Origin: Halobacillus karajensis
Lineage (GTDB): Bacteria; Bacillota; Bacilli; Bacillales; Halobacillaceae
Reading direction: 5' to 3'
Assembly: GCF_900108515.1 (NCBI RefSeq)
Contig: NZ_FNWW01000003.1
Location: 248,001-312,000 of the forward strand
DNA length: 64,000 nucleotides
The notes beneath the pieces were generated by a model. The model was not told the origin of the DNA. It saw only the letters and a program-made list of their open reading frames with translations, and ran no database searches. Shown piece by piece: positions 34,910 through 44,922 of the stretch. A program made the position numbers and the translations under genes. Numbering within the stretch: the first letter of the stretch is position 1; every line of letters begins with the position of its first letter.

Positions 34910-35458
34910 ATGAAACAGCAATGGTTGGACTGGATTAAGGCATTTCTTATCGCCGGTGTACTCGCGATTGTTGTGCGGGTTTTCTTGTTTGCACCAGTTG
35001 TAGTTGAAGGCCCTTCAATGTTGACTACTTTACATAGTGGTGATCATCTAATTGTCAGCAAACTCAATTATACGCTGGGTTCACCAGAACGTTTCGATAT
35101 TGTCGTATTTCACGCAACAGAACGCAAAGACTATATTAAACGAGTCATCGGTCTGCCCGGAGACTATATTGCTTACAAAGACGACCAGCTTTATGTCAAT
35201 GGGAAAGCTGTTGACGAACCTTTTCTTGAAGAACGAAAACAACAATTAAATGGCAATCGCCCATTAACGGAAGATTTTAAAATGGAGGAATTACCAGGAG
35301 AATATCAGGAAGTTCCTGAAGGGTATTTATTCGTACTGGGAGACAACCGGAACAATTCGACAGACAGCCGGATGCTTGGCATGATCGATCAAGACCAAAT
35401 GGTAGGGGAAGCGGTTATTTCCTACTGGCCGCTAAACCGCATTCAGCTGGTCAATTAG
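34910..35458 (+). CDS. lepB: Type I signal peptidase
   Basis: A 182-residue membrane-anchored serine protease that removes signal peptides outside the membrane. One N-terminal transmembrane helix (about 10-29) precedes box B VVVEGPSM with Ser36. Box D RKDYIKRVIG carries the general base Lys77, and box E GDNRNNSTDSR follows. It is of the SipS/SipT size class. B. subtilis has no signal peptidase gene between rplS and rbgA, but other Bacillaceae do. The GGAAGAGGA site precedes the ATG, and the leader is strongly structured. Confidence 0.95.
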   Translation: MKQQWLDWIKAFLIAGVLAIVVRVFLFAPVVVEGPSMLTTLHSGDHLIVSKLNYTLGSPERFDIVVFHATERKDYIKRVIGLPGDYIAYKDDQLYVNGKAVDEPFLEERKQQLNGNRPLTEDFKMEELPGEYQEVPEGYLFVLGDNRNNSTDSRMLGMIDQDQMVGEAVISYWPLNRIQLVN

Positions 35459-35468
35459 GAGGATGTAA

Positions 35469-36314
35469 ATGACCATTCAATGGTTTCCAGGCCACATGGC
35501 CAAGGCAAAAAGGGAAGTGGCGGAGAAACTGAAGCTCGTTGACTTCGTTATTGAACTTGTGGACGCACGGGCCCCACGCTCTTCACAAAACCCTATGCTT
35601 CAGAGTATTTTACAGGAAAAACCGAAATTAATTGTACTGATGAAAAAAGACTTAGCTGATTCACAGGTTACGAATGAGTGGATTGAACATTTCAAAAACG
35701 AAGGCATACCTGCTGTGGCTATTGAAGCGAATCAGAAACAGGATGTTCAAAAAGTTGTTCAGAAAGCGAAAGAGCTAGGGAAAGAAAAAATAGAAAAACT
35801 CAAAGCTAAAGGAATACGCCCAAGAGCATCTCGAGCCATGATTATAGGAATACCTAATGTAGGGAAGTCCACACTCATTAATCGTCTGGCAAATAAGAAA
35901 ATGGCGAAGACAGGTGATAAACCAGGTGTCACGACAAAACAGCAGTGGATCAAAGTAAAAAAAGAATTTGAGCTACTTGATACACCCGGGATTCTTTGGC
36001 CGAAGTTTGAGGAAGAAGAAGTCGGTTACAGACTGGCTTCCATCGGTACGATAAAAGATCAGATTCTGCCGAAGGAAGATGTGGCTGCCTATGTGTTGGA
36101 TTTTCTCAATCATACTTACCCAGACTTGTTAGAAGAACGGTTTGGACTGCAGAATGTGGATGACATCATGGAGGTCTTTGCATCCATTGGTAAGAAAAGA
36201 GGCTGCCTCGAGAGTGGAGGACAAGTGAACTTTGATAAGGTAGCCGATATTATTTTACAGGATTTACGAACAGGGAAGCTTGGTTCTATCAGTCTTGAAC
36301 GCCCAGATTCGTAA
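35469..36314 (+). CDS. rbgA: Ribosome biogenesis GTPase RbgA (YlqF)
   Basis: A 281-residue circularly permuted GTPase needed for late 50S assembly. Motif order is permuted: G4-like MKKDLAD near residue 60, then G1 GIPNVGKS at 127-134 and G3 DTPG near 175. A C-terminal ANTAR-like domain follows. N-terminal [14 protein letters not shown] is the family signature. It lies 10 bases after lepB with a TAGGAGG site, suggesting one transcript. Confidence 0.97.
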   Translation: MTIQWFPGHMAKAKREVAEKLKLVDFVIELVDARAPRSSQNPMLQSILQEKPKLIVLMKKDLADSQVTNEWIEHFKNEGIPAVAIEANQKQDVQKVVQKAKELGKEKIEKLKAKGIRPRASRAMIIGIPNVGKSTLINRLANKKMAKTGDKPGVTTKQQWIKVKKEFELLDTPGILWPKFEEEEVGYRLASIGTIKDQILPKEDVAAYVLDFLNHTYPDLLEERFGLQNVDDIMEVFASIGKKRGCLESGGQVNFDKVADIILQDLRTGKLGSISLERPDS

Positions 36315-36316
36315 CT

Positions 36317-36360
36317 AGAAGCGCAAAGTGGCAGGAGCCTCTTGCGCTTTATTTGTTGTC
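36317..36360 (+). terminator. Intrinsic terminator after rbgA
   Basis: AAGCGCAA 36319-36326 pairs with TTGCGCTT 36342-36349, followed by a T-rich stretch. Confidence 0.7.
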
Positions 36361-36460
36361 TTGAAAGTTAAAAAAATTCTGTGATCAAACATACTATGTT
36401 AAGCGTAATAAGAGACCACTTGGAATTTAGAATATGAAAGAAACGGAGTACTTTGATTTT

Positions 36461-37228
36461 ATGACTCAACTGACCATTACACAAGTGAAAGAAAAACTGA
36501 ACGCTGACGAACCATTATCGCCGCATGAGCTATCCATGTTTAAAGAAGATAAAAGAAAAGGGGTTCAACAGCTCATCCGCCGCTATGAAAAAGAGAAACA
36601 ACTAAAATATGAACGAAAACAACGCTATGAAGAAATGATGAAGTTTGAAAAAGAGTTATATCAGAATGGATTCTCTCCTATCGCAGGGATCGACGAAGCG
36701 GGAAGAGGGCCCATCGCGGGGCCTGTGGTAGCAGGAGCTGTGATCATGCCGCACGAGTATTATTTAGAAGGTTTGAACGACTCCAAAAAATTAACTTTTA
36801 AAAAACGAGAAGAATATTTTGAAAGAATCAAAAGGGATGCTGATTGGGGCGTTGGCATCGTGACAAATGAAGAAATCGATCAAATTAATATTTTTCAAGC
36901 TACAAAGTTGGCGATGAAACGAGCAGTTGAACAGCTTTCCAATCAACCGGAACATCTTTTAATTGATGCTATGGAGCTGGACAATCTATCGTATGCTCAG
37001 ACAAGCCTTGTCAAGGGTGATGAAAGAAGTGTGTCGATCGCTGCTGCGAGTGTTATGGCAAAAGTAACAAGAGATCGCATGATGGCAGAGCTGGCGACTG
37101 AATATCCCATGTATCATTTTCATAACAATCAAGGATATGGAACAAAGGAACACTTAAGTGCTCTGGCAAGATATGGAGCTTCACCTGTCCATAGACGGTC
37201 GTTTGCCCCTGTTAAAGATTTACTATAG
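36461..37228 (+). CDS. rnhB: Ribonuclease HII
   Basis: A 255-residue enzyme that nicks RNA of RNA-DNA hybrids and misincorporated ribonucleotides. The active site DEAGRG starts at Asp78, with NDSKKLT, LIDAM and SIAAASVMAKVTRDR following. The start at 36461 gives the same length as B. subtilis RnhB; an ATG 27 bases upstream is also possible, and neither has a strong ribosome-binding site (GGAG is 12 bases before 36461). It follows rbgA after a terminator. Confidence 0.94.
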   Translation: MTQLTITQVKEKLNADEPLSPHELSMFKEDKRKGVQQLIRRYEKEKQLKYERKQRYEEMMKFEKELYQNGFSPIAGIDEAGRGPIAGPVVAGAVIMPHEYYLEGLNDSKKLTFKKREEYFERIKRDADWGVGIVTNEEIDQINIFQATKLAMKRAVEQLSNQPEHLLIDAMELDNLSYAQTSLVKGDERSVSIAAASVMAKVTRDRMMAELATEYPMYHFHNNQGYGTKEHLSALARYGASPVHRRSFAPVKDLL

Positions 37229-37690
37229 GGGGAATAGAATCATTGATTTGGAACTTGTCTCACGGATTGTGTAGGAGACTTGAACATCATACATCAGGGC
37301 ATCGCCCCGCAAATTTTATCCACAGCTGGGGTCAGCCGCCCCCAGCTCAGAATGTTTTTTATGGTACGGGGGAGCCTTTTTTTAACGGATCATGCTATCA
37401 TAAGGATCCTTACACTCTTTAGGGCAGGTTGCACTCACGATTGGGGAACAGCGGGATTCCCTTGAGAGAAGGACGCTGCACGACCACTTTACTTTTGTAG
37501 GGGCACAACGGTTCCATAAAACATCTGGGAAGGGGCCTTACACGCTTCTGCCAATTAGTTGAATACATAATGGCAACAAGTGTTTAACGAAGAGTCAACC
37601 GTAAATATGGATTATATTATCTTCTACTACTCTAGTTTACATAATAATATACATGTGAATCTATTGAATTTTTCGACAGAAATCTAGCTT
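37229..37690 (+). other. Long intergenic stretch between rnhB and sucC
   Basis: B. subtilis carries ylqG and ylqH here; I find no recognisable trace of either. A hairpin AGCTGGGG 37324-37331 / CCCCAGCT 37340-37347, with T-run at 37355-37360, may terminate rnhB. Two T-runs, a GGGAA/TTCCC stem (about 37443-37460) and short open frames of 50 to 60 codons exist but resemble no family. Decayed sequence is the likeliest reading. Confidence 0.4.
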
Positions 37691-37694
37691 AGTA

Positions 37695-37724
37695 TGGACA
37701 ATTGATAGCGTTTTTTTATACAAT
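37695..37724 (+). promoter_or_regulatory. sucCD promoter with cre-like site in the spacer
   Basis: TGGACA 37695-37700, an 18-base spacer and TACAAT 37719-37724. The spacer holds TGATAGCGTTTTTT 37703-37716, which fits 12 of 14 positions of the catabolite-responsive element, though its right half is poor. Confidence 0.5.
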
Positions 37725-37758
37725 GAACATGCAGTGAAAATTGATGGGAGGATGAAAC

Positions 37759-38919
37759 ATGAACATTCACGAGTATCAAGGAAAAGAAATCATGCGTGAT
37801 TTTGGCGTATCTGTGCCAAACGGACACGTGGCATATACCGTAGATGAAGCTGTCGAAGCAGCCAAGAAATTAGGTAGTGATGTTACGGTTGTCAAAGCGC
37901 AGATCCATGCAGGCGGCCGTGGGAAAGCCGGTGGAGTCAAGATCGCTAAAAATCTTGATGAGGTGCGTACATACGCTGACGAAATACTAGGAAAAACACT
38001 TGTAACCCATCAGACTGGGCCAGAAGGCAAGGAAGTAAAGCGCTTACTTATTGAAGAAGGCTGCGATATTAAGAGTGAATACTATGTTGGTCTTGTTCTC
38101 GATCGCGCAACAAGCCGTGTGACGATGATGGCATCTGAAGAAGGTGGAACAGAAATAGAGGAAGTCGCTGAAAAGACTCCCGAAAAAATCTTCAAAGAAG
38201 TCATTGATCCTGTAACAGGTCTCACACCGTTCCAGGCTCGTCGACTTGCTTTTAACATCAATATCCCGAAAGAATCCCTAGGAAAAGCAGTTAAATTTAT
38301 GCTTGGGTTATATGAAGTTTTTGTACAGAAGGATTGCTCAGTAGCAGAAATTAATCCATTGGTGACAACTGGAGATGGAGGCGTGCTTGCACTTGATTCG
38401 AAGTTAAACTTCGATGATAACGCATTGTTCCGTCAGAAGGATATTGCTGAGCTTCGTGATCTTGAAGAAGAAGATCCGAAAGAAGTGGAAGCTTCTAAGT
38501 ATGACCTTAGTTATATCGCTCTTGATGGAAATATCGGTTGTATGGTTAATGGAGCAGGCTTAGCCATGGCTACGATGGATACAATTAAACATTATAATGG
38601 AGATCCTGCCAACTTCCTTGATGTCGGCGGTGGTGCGACAACGGAAAAAGTTACCGAAGCTTTCAAAATTATTCTATCCGATGACAATGTTAAAGGAATT
38701 TTCGTTAACATTTTCGGTGGAATTATGAAATGTGATGTTATTGCTGAAGGTGTTGTGGAAGCAACAAAACAAATCGGGCTGACATTGCCACTTGTCGTTC
38801 GTCTTGAAGGCACGAATGTAGACGATGGGAAGAAAATTCTTGATGACTCGGGCTTAAATATTACGTCTGCAGATTCAATGGCAGAAGGCGCACAAAAAAT
38901 CGTTGAACTAGTCAAGTAA
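37759..38919 (+). CDS. sucC: Succinyl-CoA synthetase beta subunit (ADP-forming)
   Basis: A 386-residue ATP-grasp subunit that, with SucD, interconverts succinyl-CoA and succinate with substrate-level phosphorylation in the TCA cycle. [23 protein letters not shown] and [16 protein letters not shown] are family marks. The start follows GGGAGGATG. It lies 17 bases before sucD. Confidence 0.97.
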   Translation: MNIHEYQGKEIMRDFGVSVPNGHVAYTVDEAVEAAKKLGSDVTVVKAQIHAGGRGKAGGVKIAKNLDEVRTYADEILGKTLVTHQTGPEGKEVKRLLIEEGCDIKSEYYVGLVLDRATSRVTMMASEEGGTEIEEVAEKTPEKIFKEVIDPVTGLTPFQARRLAFNINIPKESLGKAVKFMLGLYEVFVQKDCSVAEINPLVTTGDGGVLALDSKLNFDDNALFRQKDIAELRDLEEEDPKEVEASKYDLSYIALDGNIGCMVNGAGLAMATMDTIKHYNGDPANFLDVGGGATTEKVTEAFKIILSDDNVKGIFVNIFGGIMKCDVIAEGVVEATKQIGLTLPLVVRLEGTNVDDGKKILDDSGLNITSADSMAEGAQKIVELVK

Positions 38920-38936
38920 GAAAGGCGGGGAATCAG

Positions 38937-39839
38937 ATGAGTGTATATATTGATAAGAATACAAAAGTCATTGTACAGGGAATTACAGGATCTACAGCAT
39001 TGTTCCATACTAAACAAATGATTGAATACGGTACACAAATCGTTGGTGGTGTAACACCAGGTAAAGGCGGTACGGAAGTAGAAGGGATCCCAGTTTTCAA
39101 TACAGTGTCAGAAGCTGTCGAGAAAACAGGAGCCAATGCTTCAGTCATTTATGTGCCTGCACCATTCGCTGCAGATGCCATTTTGGAAGCGACGGATGCA
39201 GAACTTGACCTAGCCATCTGTATCACTGAGCATATTCCTGTACTCGATATGGTAAAAGTAAAACGTTACATGGAAGGCAAGAAAACTCGTCTTGTCGGAC
39301 CTAACTGTCCTGGAGTTATTACTCCGGACGAATGTAAAATCGGGATTATGCCTGGTTACATCCATAAAAAAGGCCATGTAGGCGTTGTATCCCGTTCTGG
39401 AACCTTGACATATGAAGCCGTTCACCAGCTTTCCGAAGCAGGTATCGGTCAGTCAACAGCTGTAGGTATTGGGGGAGACCCTGTGAATGGGACCGATTTC
39501 ATTGATGTTCTGAAAGCGTTCAATGAAGACCCGGATACAGAAGCTGTTATTATGATTGGTGAAATTGGTGGAACGGCAGAAGAGGAAGCCGCGGAATGGG
39601 TGAAAGCGAACATGAGTAAACCTGTGGTTGGTTTCATTGGGGGACGCACAGCCCCTCCTGGAAAGCGAATGGGCCATGCCGGTGCCATTATTTCCGGAGG
39701 GAAAGGGACCGCTGATGAAAAAATCCGCGTGATGAATGAATGTGGTATTCAGGTAGCTGAAACCCCATCTGTAATGGGGGAAACACTCATTCAAGTCCTG
39801 AAAGATCAGGACCTCCTTGATAAATGCAAAACACATTAA
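38937..39839 (+). CDS. sucD: Succinyl-CoA synthetase alpha subunit
   Basis: A 300-residue subunit with an N-terminal CoA-binding Rossmann domain ([13 protein letters not shown]) and the phosphohistidine loop [17 protein letters not shown] near residues 244-260. GPNCPGVI and SRSGTLTYE are conserved. The AAAGGCGGGG site precedes the ATG. A perfect 13-bp hairpin without T-run follows the stop. Confidence 0.97.
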   Translation: MSVYIDKNTKVIVQGITGSTALFHTKQMIEYGTQIVGGVTPGKGGTEVEGIPVFNTVSEAVEKTGANASVIYVPAPFAADAILEATDAELDLAICITEHIPVLDMVKVKRYMEGKKTRLVGPNCPGVITPDECKIGIMPGYIHKKGHVGVVSRSGTLTYEAVHQLSEAGIGQSTAVGIGGDPVNGTDFIDVLKAFNEDPDTEAVIMIGEIGGTAEEEAAEWVKANMSKPVVGFIGGRTAPPGKRMGHAGAIISGGKGTADEKIRVMNECGIQVAETPSVMGETLIQVLKDQDLLDKCKTH

Positions 39840-39851
39840 ATGAGATGATAA

Positions 39852-39883
39852 CAGAGGCCGTATCGATAGTGATACGGCCTCTG
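39852..39883 (+). repeat. Perfect 13-bp hairpin between sucD and dprA, no T-run
   Basis: CAGAGGCCGTATC 39852-39864 pairs with GATACGGCCTCTG 39871-39883. AATTATGG follows, so it is not a standard intrinsic terminator; mRNA stabilisation of sucCD or inefficient termination are possible. Confidence 0.7.
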
Positions 39884-39905
39884 AATTATGGAATTGAGGT
39901 GCCTA

Positions 39906-40778
39906 ATGGAAAACCGCAGAAGACGTTTAATTCTCCTTCATTTATGTCCTCAAGTCACAAGACCCCTGCTTAAAAAGTTAATGAAAATGGACCCTTCCTT
40001 GCTTTATCCCTTTTCCTGTACTCCATTGGATTTTTCCACGCAATTATCGATTCCCTTTTCTAGAGCTCAAGCGGTTATTAAACATGTAAATAATCATAAT
40101 ATAATGAAGAAACTCGACATTTACGAGCAATATTTTACGATTCTCACGTGTTTTGATAACCAATATCCCCCGCAACTGCGGTTAATCCCGGATCCTCCTT
40201 ATGTCCTGTACGTTCAAGGGGACCCTACCCTATTCACTTCTCCTCTATCTATCAGTGTGATCGGAACCCGTAACCCTTCCTCTTATGCTCTTCCCACGAT
40301 GAAGAAAGTTCTTCTTCCACTGATTCACTCAGGTTTCACTATTGTTAGTGGGATGGCGCTAGGAATAGACCAATTTGCACATAGTCTTGCTCTAGAGAAT
40401 CAAGGAAAAACAATAGCGGTTCTTGGTTCAGGATTTCAGCATATTTATCCTAAAAACAACCTTTATCTTTATAAGAAGATGGTTGAAAACCATACTGTTA
40501 TCAGTGAATACCCTCCGGATGTTCCGGCTAGAAGATATCAATTCCCAGAACGGAATCGTCTGATTTCAGGTTTGACGCCTTCTACGTTCGTAATTGAGGC
40601 GCGTTTGAAAAGCGGTACGCTCATTACTGTTGACCAAGCACTGGAGCAGGGGAAGGATGTCTATGCTCTACCTGGGCCTGCAGGGAGTGCTACGAGCGAA
40701 GGGTGTCATAAAATGATTAATGATGGAGCTAAATTAGTACACACGTACCAGGATATTTTAGAGGATTGGTTAGAATAA
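39906..40778 (+). CDS. dprA: DNA-processing protein DprA (Smf)
   Basis: A 290-residue Rossmann-fold protein that loads RecA on incoming single-stranded DNA during transformation. The core includes VIGTRNPSSYA, GMALGIDQFAH, GSGFQHIYPKNN and the PERNRLISGL motif. The ATG at 39906 follows TTGAGGTG; another ATG 18 bases upstream lacks a site. It stands between sucCD and topA as in Bacillus. Confidence 0.95.
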   Translation: MENRRRRLILLHLCPQVTRPLLKKLMKMDPSLLYPFSCTPLDFSTQLSIPFSRAQAVIKHVNNHNIMKKLDIYEQYFTILTCFDNQYPPQLRLIPDPPYVLYVQGDPTLFTSPLSISVIGTRNPSSYALPTMKKVLLPLIHSGFTIVSGMALGIDQFAHSLALENQGKTIAVLGSGFQHIYPKNNLYLYKKMVENHTVISEYPPDVPARRYQFPERNRLISGLTPSTFVIEARLKSGTLITVDQALEQGKDVYALPGPAGSATSEGCHKMINDGAKLVHTYQDILEDWLE

Positions 40779-40856
40779 TTTGAAAAATTTGTTACAAAGG
40801 TGGTACAGTCAAGGGGAGAATAAGACCAATTTAAAACTTTTTTGAAAAATATATGT

Positions 40857-40885
40857 TTGACAAACGGTTTCATTGTATTTAATAA
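40857..40885 (+). promoter_or_regulatory. topA promoter
   Basis: TTGACA 40857-40862, a 17-base spacer and TAATAA 40880-40885 form a strong sigma-A promoter about 200 bases upstream of topA. Confidence 0.75.
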
Positions 40886-41089
40886 TAGGGAAGATTTATT
40901 TTATGAAAAAGATCAACTTGCCAATCATAACAGAAAGATGAGGGAGTCGGGACAATCGGGATCTATATGGACATTGCCCGCAGGAAGAACCCCTTTATGC
41001 TTTTTCTACTAAAGTTAATAAATGAATAATAAAATGAATCAATGTGTATAAACAACTAAAGAGAAAACACCTCTATGGGAGGAACCTAT
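40886..41089 (+). other. Long leader of topA with one stem-loop
   Basis: The roughly 195-base leader is non-coding. CGGGACAAT pairs with ATTGCCCG, one bulge (within about 40947-40982). The later part is A-rich. I recognise no known element. Confidence 0.4.
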
Positions 41090-43165
41090 ATGGCAGATTA
41101 TCTAGTAATTGTAGAATCACCTGCGAAAGCGAAAACAATTGAGCGTTATCTTGGAAAAAAATACAAAGTAAAAGCATCCCTTGGACATGTCCGGGACTTA
41201 CCAAAAAGTCAAATGGGAGTGGATGTTGAAAATAAATTCTCTCTAAAATATATTACAATCCGTGGTAAAGGACCGGTTTTAAAAGAATTGAAGGCGGCAG
41301 CAAAAAAGGCGAAAAAAGTCTATCTTGCTGCCGACCCCGACCGTGAAGGGGAAGCGATCGCTTGGCATCTGGCTCACAGTCTGGATATTGATGAGCAGTC
41401 AGAATGCAGAGTTGTTTTCAACGAGATCACGAAAGAAGCGATTAAAGATTCTTTTAAACACCCACGCTCCATAGATTCTGATTTGGTCGATGCTCAACAG
41501 GCACGAAGGGTATTAGACCGTCTTGTGGGTTACAATATAAGCCCGATCCTTTGGAAAAAAGTTAAGAAAGGGTTGAGCGCAGGCCGAGTTCAATCGGTGG
41601 CTGTCAAAATTATCATCGATCGCGAAAACGAAATTAAAAACTTTCAGCCTGAAGAATATTGGACGATTGAAGCTGATTTCTTAAAAGATAAAGAGGCGTT
41701 TGAAGGATCCTTTTATGGGATGGATGGAAAGAAGCTGGATTTAAAGACACAACAAGATGTGGAGAAAATTGAACAACGAATGAAAGGGAAAGACTTTTCC
41801 GTTGACAAAGTAAATAAACGGGAGAGAAAAAGGAACCCGTCTTTACCGTTTACGACCTCTTCCCTTCAACAGGAAGCTGCTCGTAAACTGAATTTTAGAG
41901 CGAAGAAGACTATGATGATCGCTCAACAGCTTTATGAAGGAATCGATTTGGGCGGAAAGCAAGGAACAACAGGTTTGATTACGTATATGCGTACAGACTC
42001 TACTCGCTTGTCCAATTCAGCAAAAGAGGATGCTAAACAATACGTAGAAAAAAACTTCGGAAAAGAGTATTTAGGTCATAACAAAGGTTCTAAAAAGCAG
42101 GAAGGCGCTCAGGATGCTCACGAAGCGATCCGTCCTACAGGGGCTGACAGGGATCCGAAAGCGGTGAAGAGCATTTTATCACGGGATCAGTATCGACTTT
42201 ATAAATTGATCTGGGACCGGTTTATTGCCAGCCAGATGGCACCTGCCGTTCTTGATACGATGACTGTCCACCTTTATAATGAAGGGGTGGAGTTCAGAGC
42301 GACAGGATCGAAAGTTAAATTCAAAGGGTTTATGAAGGTTTACATTGAAGGACGGGACGATAATAAGAAAGAAAAAGACAAGCTTCTTCCTCATTTGGAA
42401 GAAGGGATGACGGTGAAAGCTGAAGAAATCAAACCGAATCAGCATTTTACTCAGCCGCCGCCCCGTTATACGGAAGCACGTCTTGTGAGAACCCTCGAGG
42501 AATTAGGAATAGGACGACCGTCCACGTACGCTCCAACACTTGATACGATTCAACGCCGCGGCTACGTAGCACTTGATAATAAGCGTTTTGTACCGACAGA
42601 ACTTGGTGAAATCGTCTTAGAGCAGCTGAGGGAGTATTTCCCGGAGATTATCGATGTCGATTTTACAAAAGGGATGGAGGATGACCTGGACGCTATAGAA
42701 GAGGGGAAAGAAGACTGGGTCAGCATCATTGAGGAATTTTATGAAGGCTTCCACCCTCGTTTGGAAAAAGCCGAAAAAGAAATGGAAGAAGTGGAAATTA
42801 AAGACGAACCCGCAGGAATTGATTGTGAGAAATGCGGCCATGAAATGGTTTATAAAATGGGGCGCTATGGTAAATTCCTTGCATGTTCCAATTTTCCAGA
42901 CTGTCGCAACACGAAACCCATCCTTAAGAAAGTCGGCGTCACATGTCCGAAGTGTAAAGATGGAGAAGTCGTCGAGCGGAAAAGTAAAAAGAATCGGAAA
43001 TTCTTTGGATGTGAAAACTATCCGGAATGTGATTTCATTTCCTGGGATAAGCCGATCAGCCGTCCATGTCCCAAGTGTGAGTCCTTACTTGTCGAGAAGA
43101 AATCGAAAAAAGGTACACAAATCCAATGTACGGATTGTGATTATAAAGAAGAGCCACAATCATAA
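41090..43165 (+). CDS. topA: DNA topoisomerase I
   Basis: A 691-residue type IA topoisomerase that relaxes negative supercoils; the length equals that of B. subtilis TopA. An N-terminal Toprim domain has [11 protein letters not shown] and [13 protein letters not shown], and the active Tyr299 lies in [11 protein letters not shown]. Three C-terminal zinc-ribbon repeats begin with CEKCG, CPKCKDG and CPKCES. The ATG at 41090 follows GGGAGGAA; an ATG 15 bases upstream overlaps this site. Confidence 0.97.
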   Translation: MADYLVIVESPAKAKTIERYLGKKYKVKASLGHVRDLPKSQMGVDVENKFSLKYITIRGKGPVLKELKAAAKKAKKVYLAADPDREGEAIAWHLAHSLDIDEQSECRVVFNEITKEAIKDSFKHPRSIDSDLVDAQQARRVLDRLVGYNISPILWKKVKKGLSAGRVQSVAVKIIIDRENEIKNFQPEEYWTIEADFLKDKEAFEGSFYGMDGKKLDLKTQQDVEKIEQRMKGKDFSVDKVNKRERKRNPSLPFTTSSLQQEAARKLNFRAKKTMMIAQQLYEGIDLGGKQGTTGLITYMRTDSTRLSNSAKEDAKQYVEKNFGKEYLGHNKGSKKQEGAQDAHEAIRPTGADRDPKAVKSILSRDQYRLYKLIWDRFIASQMAPAVLDTMTVHLYNEGVEFRATGSKVKFKGFMKVYIEGRDDNKKEKDKLLPHLEEGMTVKAEEIKPNQHFTQPPPRYTEARLVRTLEELGIGRPSTYAPTLDTIQRRGYVALDNKRFVPTELGEIVLEQLREYFPEIIDVDFTKGMEDDLDAIEEGKEDWVSIIEEFYEGFHPRLEKAEKEMEEVEIKDEPAGIDCEKCGHEMVYKMGRYGKFLACSNFPDCRNTKPILKKVGVTCPKCKDGEVVERKSKKNRKFFGCENYPECDFISWDKPISRPCPKCESLLVEKKSKKGTQIQCTDCDYKEEPQS

Positions 43166-43180
43166 AGCAGTTATAATTTA

Positions 43181-43227
43181 AAGAGTCTATGACTATCCTT
43201 ATAGTTATAGACTCTCTTTCTTTTTTG
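43181..43227 (+). terminator. Intrinsic terminator after topA
   Basis: AGAGTCTATGACTAT 43182-43196 pairs with ATAGTTATAGACTCT 43201-43215, one G-U pair, followed by T-rich sequence. Confidence 0.85.
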
Positions 43228-43459
43228 ATTGACAGTCGTCTTCAGGGACGCTATAATTACGCTTTGGTAAGTCTACATACTTGACAGGCTTTCATAACGG
43301 AACCTCTACCTGAAATCCGGCTAAAGTAGGAATTCTCAAAAGCTTGATTCTTTAGAGTTGGAAACAATTCAGAATTTTGTTACATTTTTATTAAATCCAT
43401 TGTGGTTCAATTCGATATTGTGATAAAATTTAGACGCCTTTGGAGAGGTGGAAGGAATC
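43228..43459 (+). promoter_or_regulatory. Intergenic region and xerC promoter
   Basis: No gene seen. TTGTGG 43400-43405 and TAAAAT 43424-43429, 18-base spacer, make a plausible promoter for xerC-hslVU-codY. Confidence 0.45.
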
Positions 43460-44359
43460 ATGCAATCATATAAAGACCAATTTATGGAGTACCTTCAAAT
43501 TGAAAAAAACGCTTCCCCTTTGACTTTAAAGCATTATGGAAGGGATTTAGACGAATTTCATGCATTCCTTAAATCTGAGGGAGTGACACTCCATGAATGT
43601 GAATACTCGGTCATTCGTGTTTATCTATCACGACAACATGAAGCGAATTATTCGAGGAGGACGATTTCACGAAAAATATCCAGCTTAAGGAGTTTTTTTC
43701 GTTTTCTTGAGCGGGAAGAAATCATCCAGCAAAATCCTTTTTTAAATGTGACGTTACCAAAGCGGGACAATCCAATTCCCAATTTTTTTTATGAAGAAGA
43801 GTTAGAGAAGCTTTTCACTGTGAGTGATTTGAGTACACCTTTGGGGCAGAGAAACCAGGCTCTTATCGAACTCCTTTATGGAACAGGGATCCGTGTGAGT
43901 GAGTGCACGAAAATAGAAGTCAGTGATCTTGATTTTTCCTTGAATACGGTCCTCGTTCACGGCAAAGGGAGCAAAGATCGGTACGTTCCATATGGCCAAT
44001 TCGCTGCAAAGGCGCTTCAAGCCTATATAGAAGATGGAAGAAGAGAGTTAGCTTCTAAGAGAAGCGATGAATCGAAAAATATTTTTCTGAACGCCAAAGG
44101 TGGTCCCTTAACTGCAGATGGCATCAGGCTCATCTTGAAGAAAATGGTGGAAAAAGCTTCGTTAACTGTAGATATCCATCCTCATAAATTAAGGCATTCG
44201 TTTGCTACCCATCTTCTTAATGAAGGTGCAGATTTACGTTCAGTCCAGGAATTATTAGGTCATGAAAGACTTTCTTCCACTCAAATCTATACGCATGTGT
44301 CTAAAGATCGACTGAAAAATGTTTACATGAACAGCCATCCGAGAGCAAATAAGAGGTGA
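43460..44359 (+). CDS. xerC: Tyrosine recombinase XerC (CodV)
   Basis: A 299-residue recombinase that, with XerD (RipX), resolves chromosome dimers at dif. The catalytic set is complete: Arg145, Lys172, His242, Arg245, His268 and nucleophile Tyr277. The N-terminal SAM-like core-binding domain spans about 1-90. The ATG at 43460 follows GGTGGAAGG; the frame starts four codons earlier. It overlaps the ribosome-binding region of hslV, as in the B. subtilis codV-clpQ-clpY-codY operon. Confidence 0.96.
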   Translation: MQSYKDQFMEYLQIEKNASPLTLKHYGRDLDEFHAFLKSEGVTLHECEYSVIRVYLSRQHEANYSRRTISRKISSLRSFFRFLEREEIIQQNPFLNVTLPKRDNPIPNFFYEEELEKLFTVSDLSTPLGQRNQALIELLYGTGIRVSECTKIEVSDLDFSLNTVLVHGKGSKDRYVPYGQFAAKALQAYIEDGRRELASKRSDESKNIFLNAKGGPLTADGIRLILKKMVEKASLTVDIHPHKLRHSFATHLLNEGADLRSVQELLGHERLSSTQIYTHVSKDRLKNVYMNSHPRANKR

Positions 44360-44364
44360 ATATG

Positions 44365-44910
44365 ATGGATCAACAATTTCACGCCACAACAATCTTCGCT
44401 GTCCAGCATAATGGAGAGTGTGCGATGAGCGGAGATGGACAAGTGACACTGGGGAATCAGGTAGTCATGAAACACAAAGCGAGAAAAGTTCGCAGATTAT
44501 TCAACGATCAGGTGCTCGCAGGTTTCGCTGGTTCTGTCGCAGATGCTTTTACACTCTTTGAAAAGTTTGAAGGGAAACTGGAAAGCTATGATGGAAACCT
44601 TGCCCGTGCATCTGTGGAGTTAGCGAAAGAATGGCGCAGTGACCGTGTTTTAAGAAAACTAGAAGCCATGTTGATTGTGATGGATAAAGAAAACATGTTT
44701 CTTGTTTCCGGTACAGGGGAAGTAATAGAACCGGATGACGGTATTCTTGCAATCGGTTCAGGAGGAAATTTTGCTCTTAGTGCTGGAAGAGCATTGAAAA
44801 GATACTCTCCGGAGCAGTCCGCTTCTCAAATTGCAAAAGCTGCGCTGGAAATTGCGGGAGAAATCTGTGTGTTTACAAATGACCAAATCATATTGGAAGT
44901 TCTCGATTAA
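44365..44910 (+). CDS. hslV: ATP-dependent protease proteolytic subunit HslV (ClpQ)
   Basis: A 181-residue proteasome-like peptidase. The core [26 protein letters not shown] and the later [16 protein letters not shown] and [19 protein letters not shown] match ClpQ closely. Two adjacent ATG codons follow AAGAGGTG; the second (44365) has the better spacing, giving the N terminus [10 protein letters not shown]. subtilis ClpQ begins MSS and was reported to use an N-terminal Ser nucleophile; no Ser is present here, so processing to the conserved Thr-Thr pair would be needed. HslU is next, completing the two-component protease. Confidence 0.95.
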   Translation: MDQQFHATTIFAVQHNGECAMSGDGQVTLGNQVVMKHKARKVRRLFNDQVLAGFAGSVADAFTLFEKFEGKLESYDGNLARASVELAKEWRSDRVLRKLEAMLIVMDKENMFLVSGTGEVIEPDDGILAIGSGGNFALSAGRALKRYSPEQSASQIAKAALEIAGEICVFTNDQIILEVLD

Positions 44911-44922
44911 GGGGGGGCATTC

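Noticed and set aside
37280-37465. 61-codon frame between rnhB and sucC
   Set aside because: It has no ribosome-binding site, crosses the hairpin and T-runs, and its sequence looks non-protein-like.
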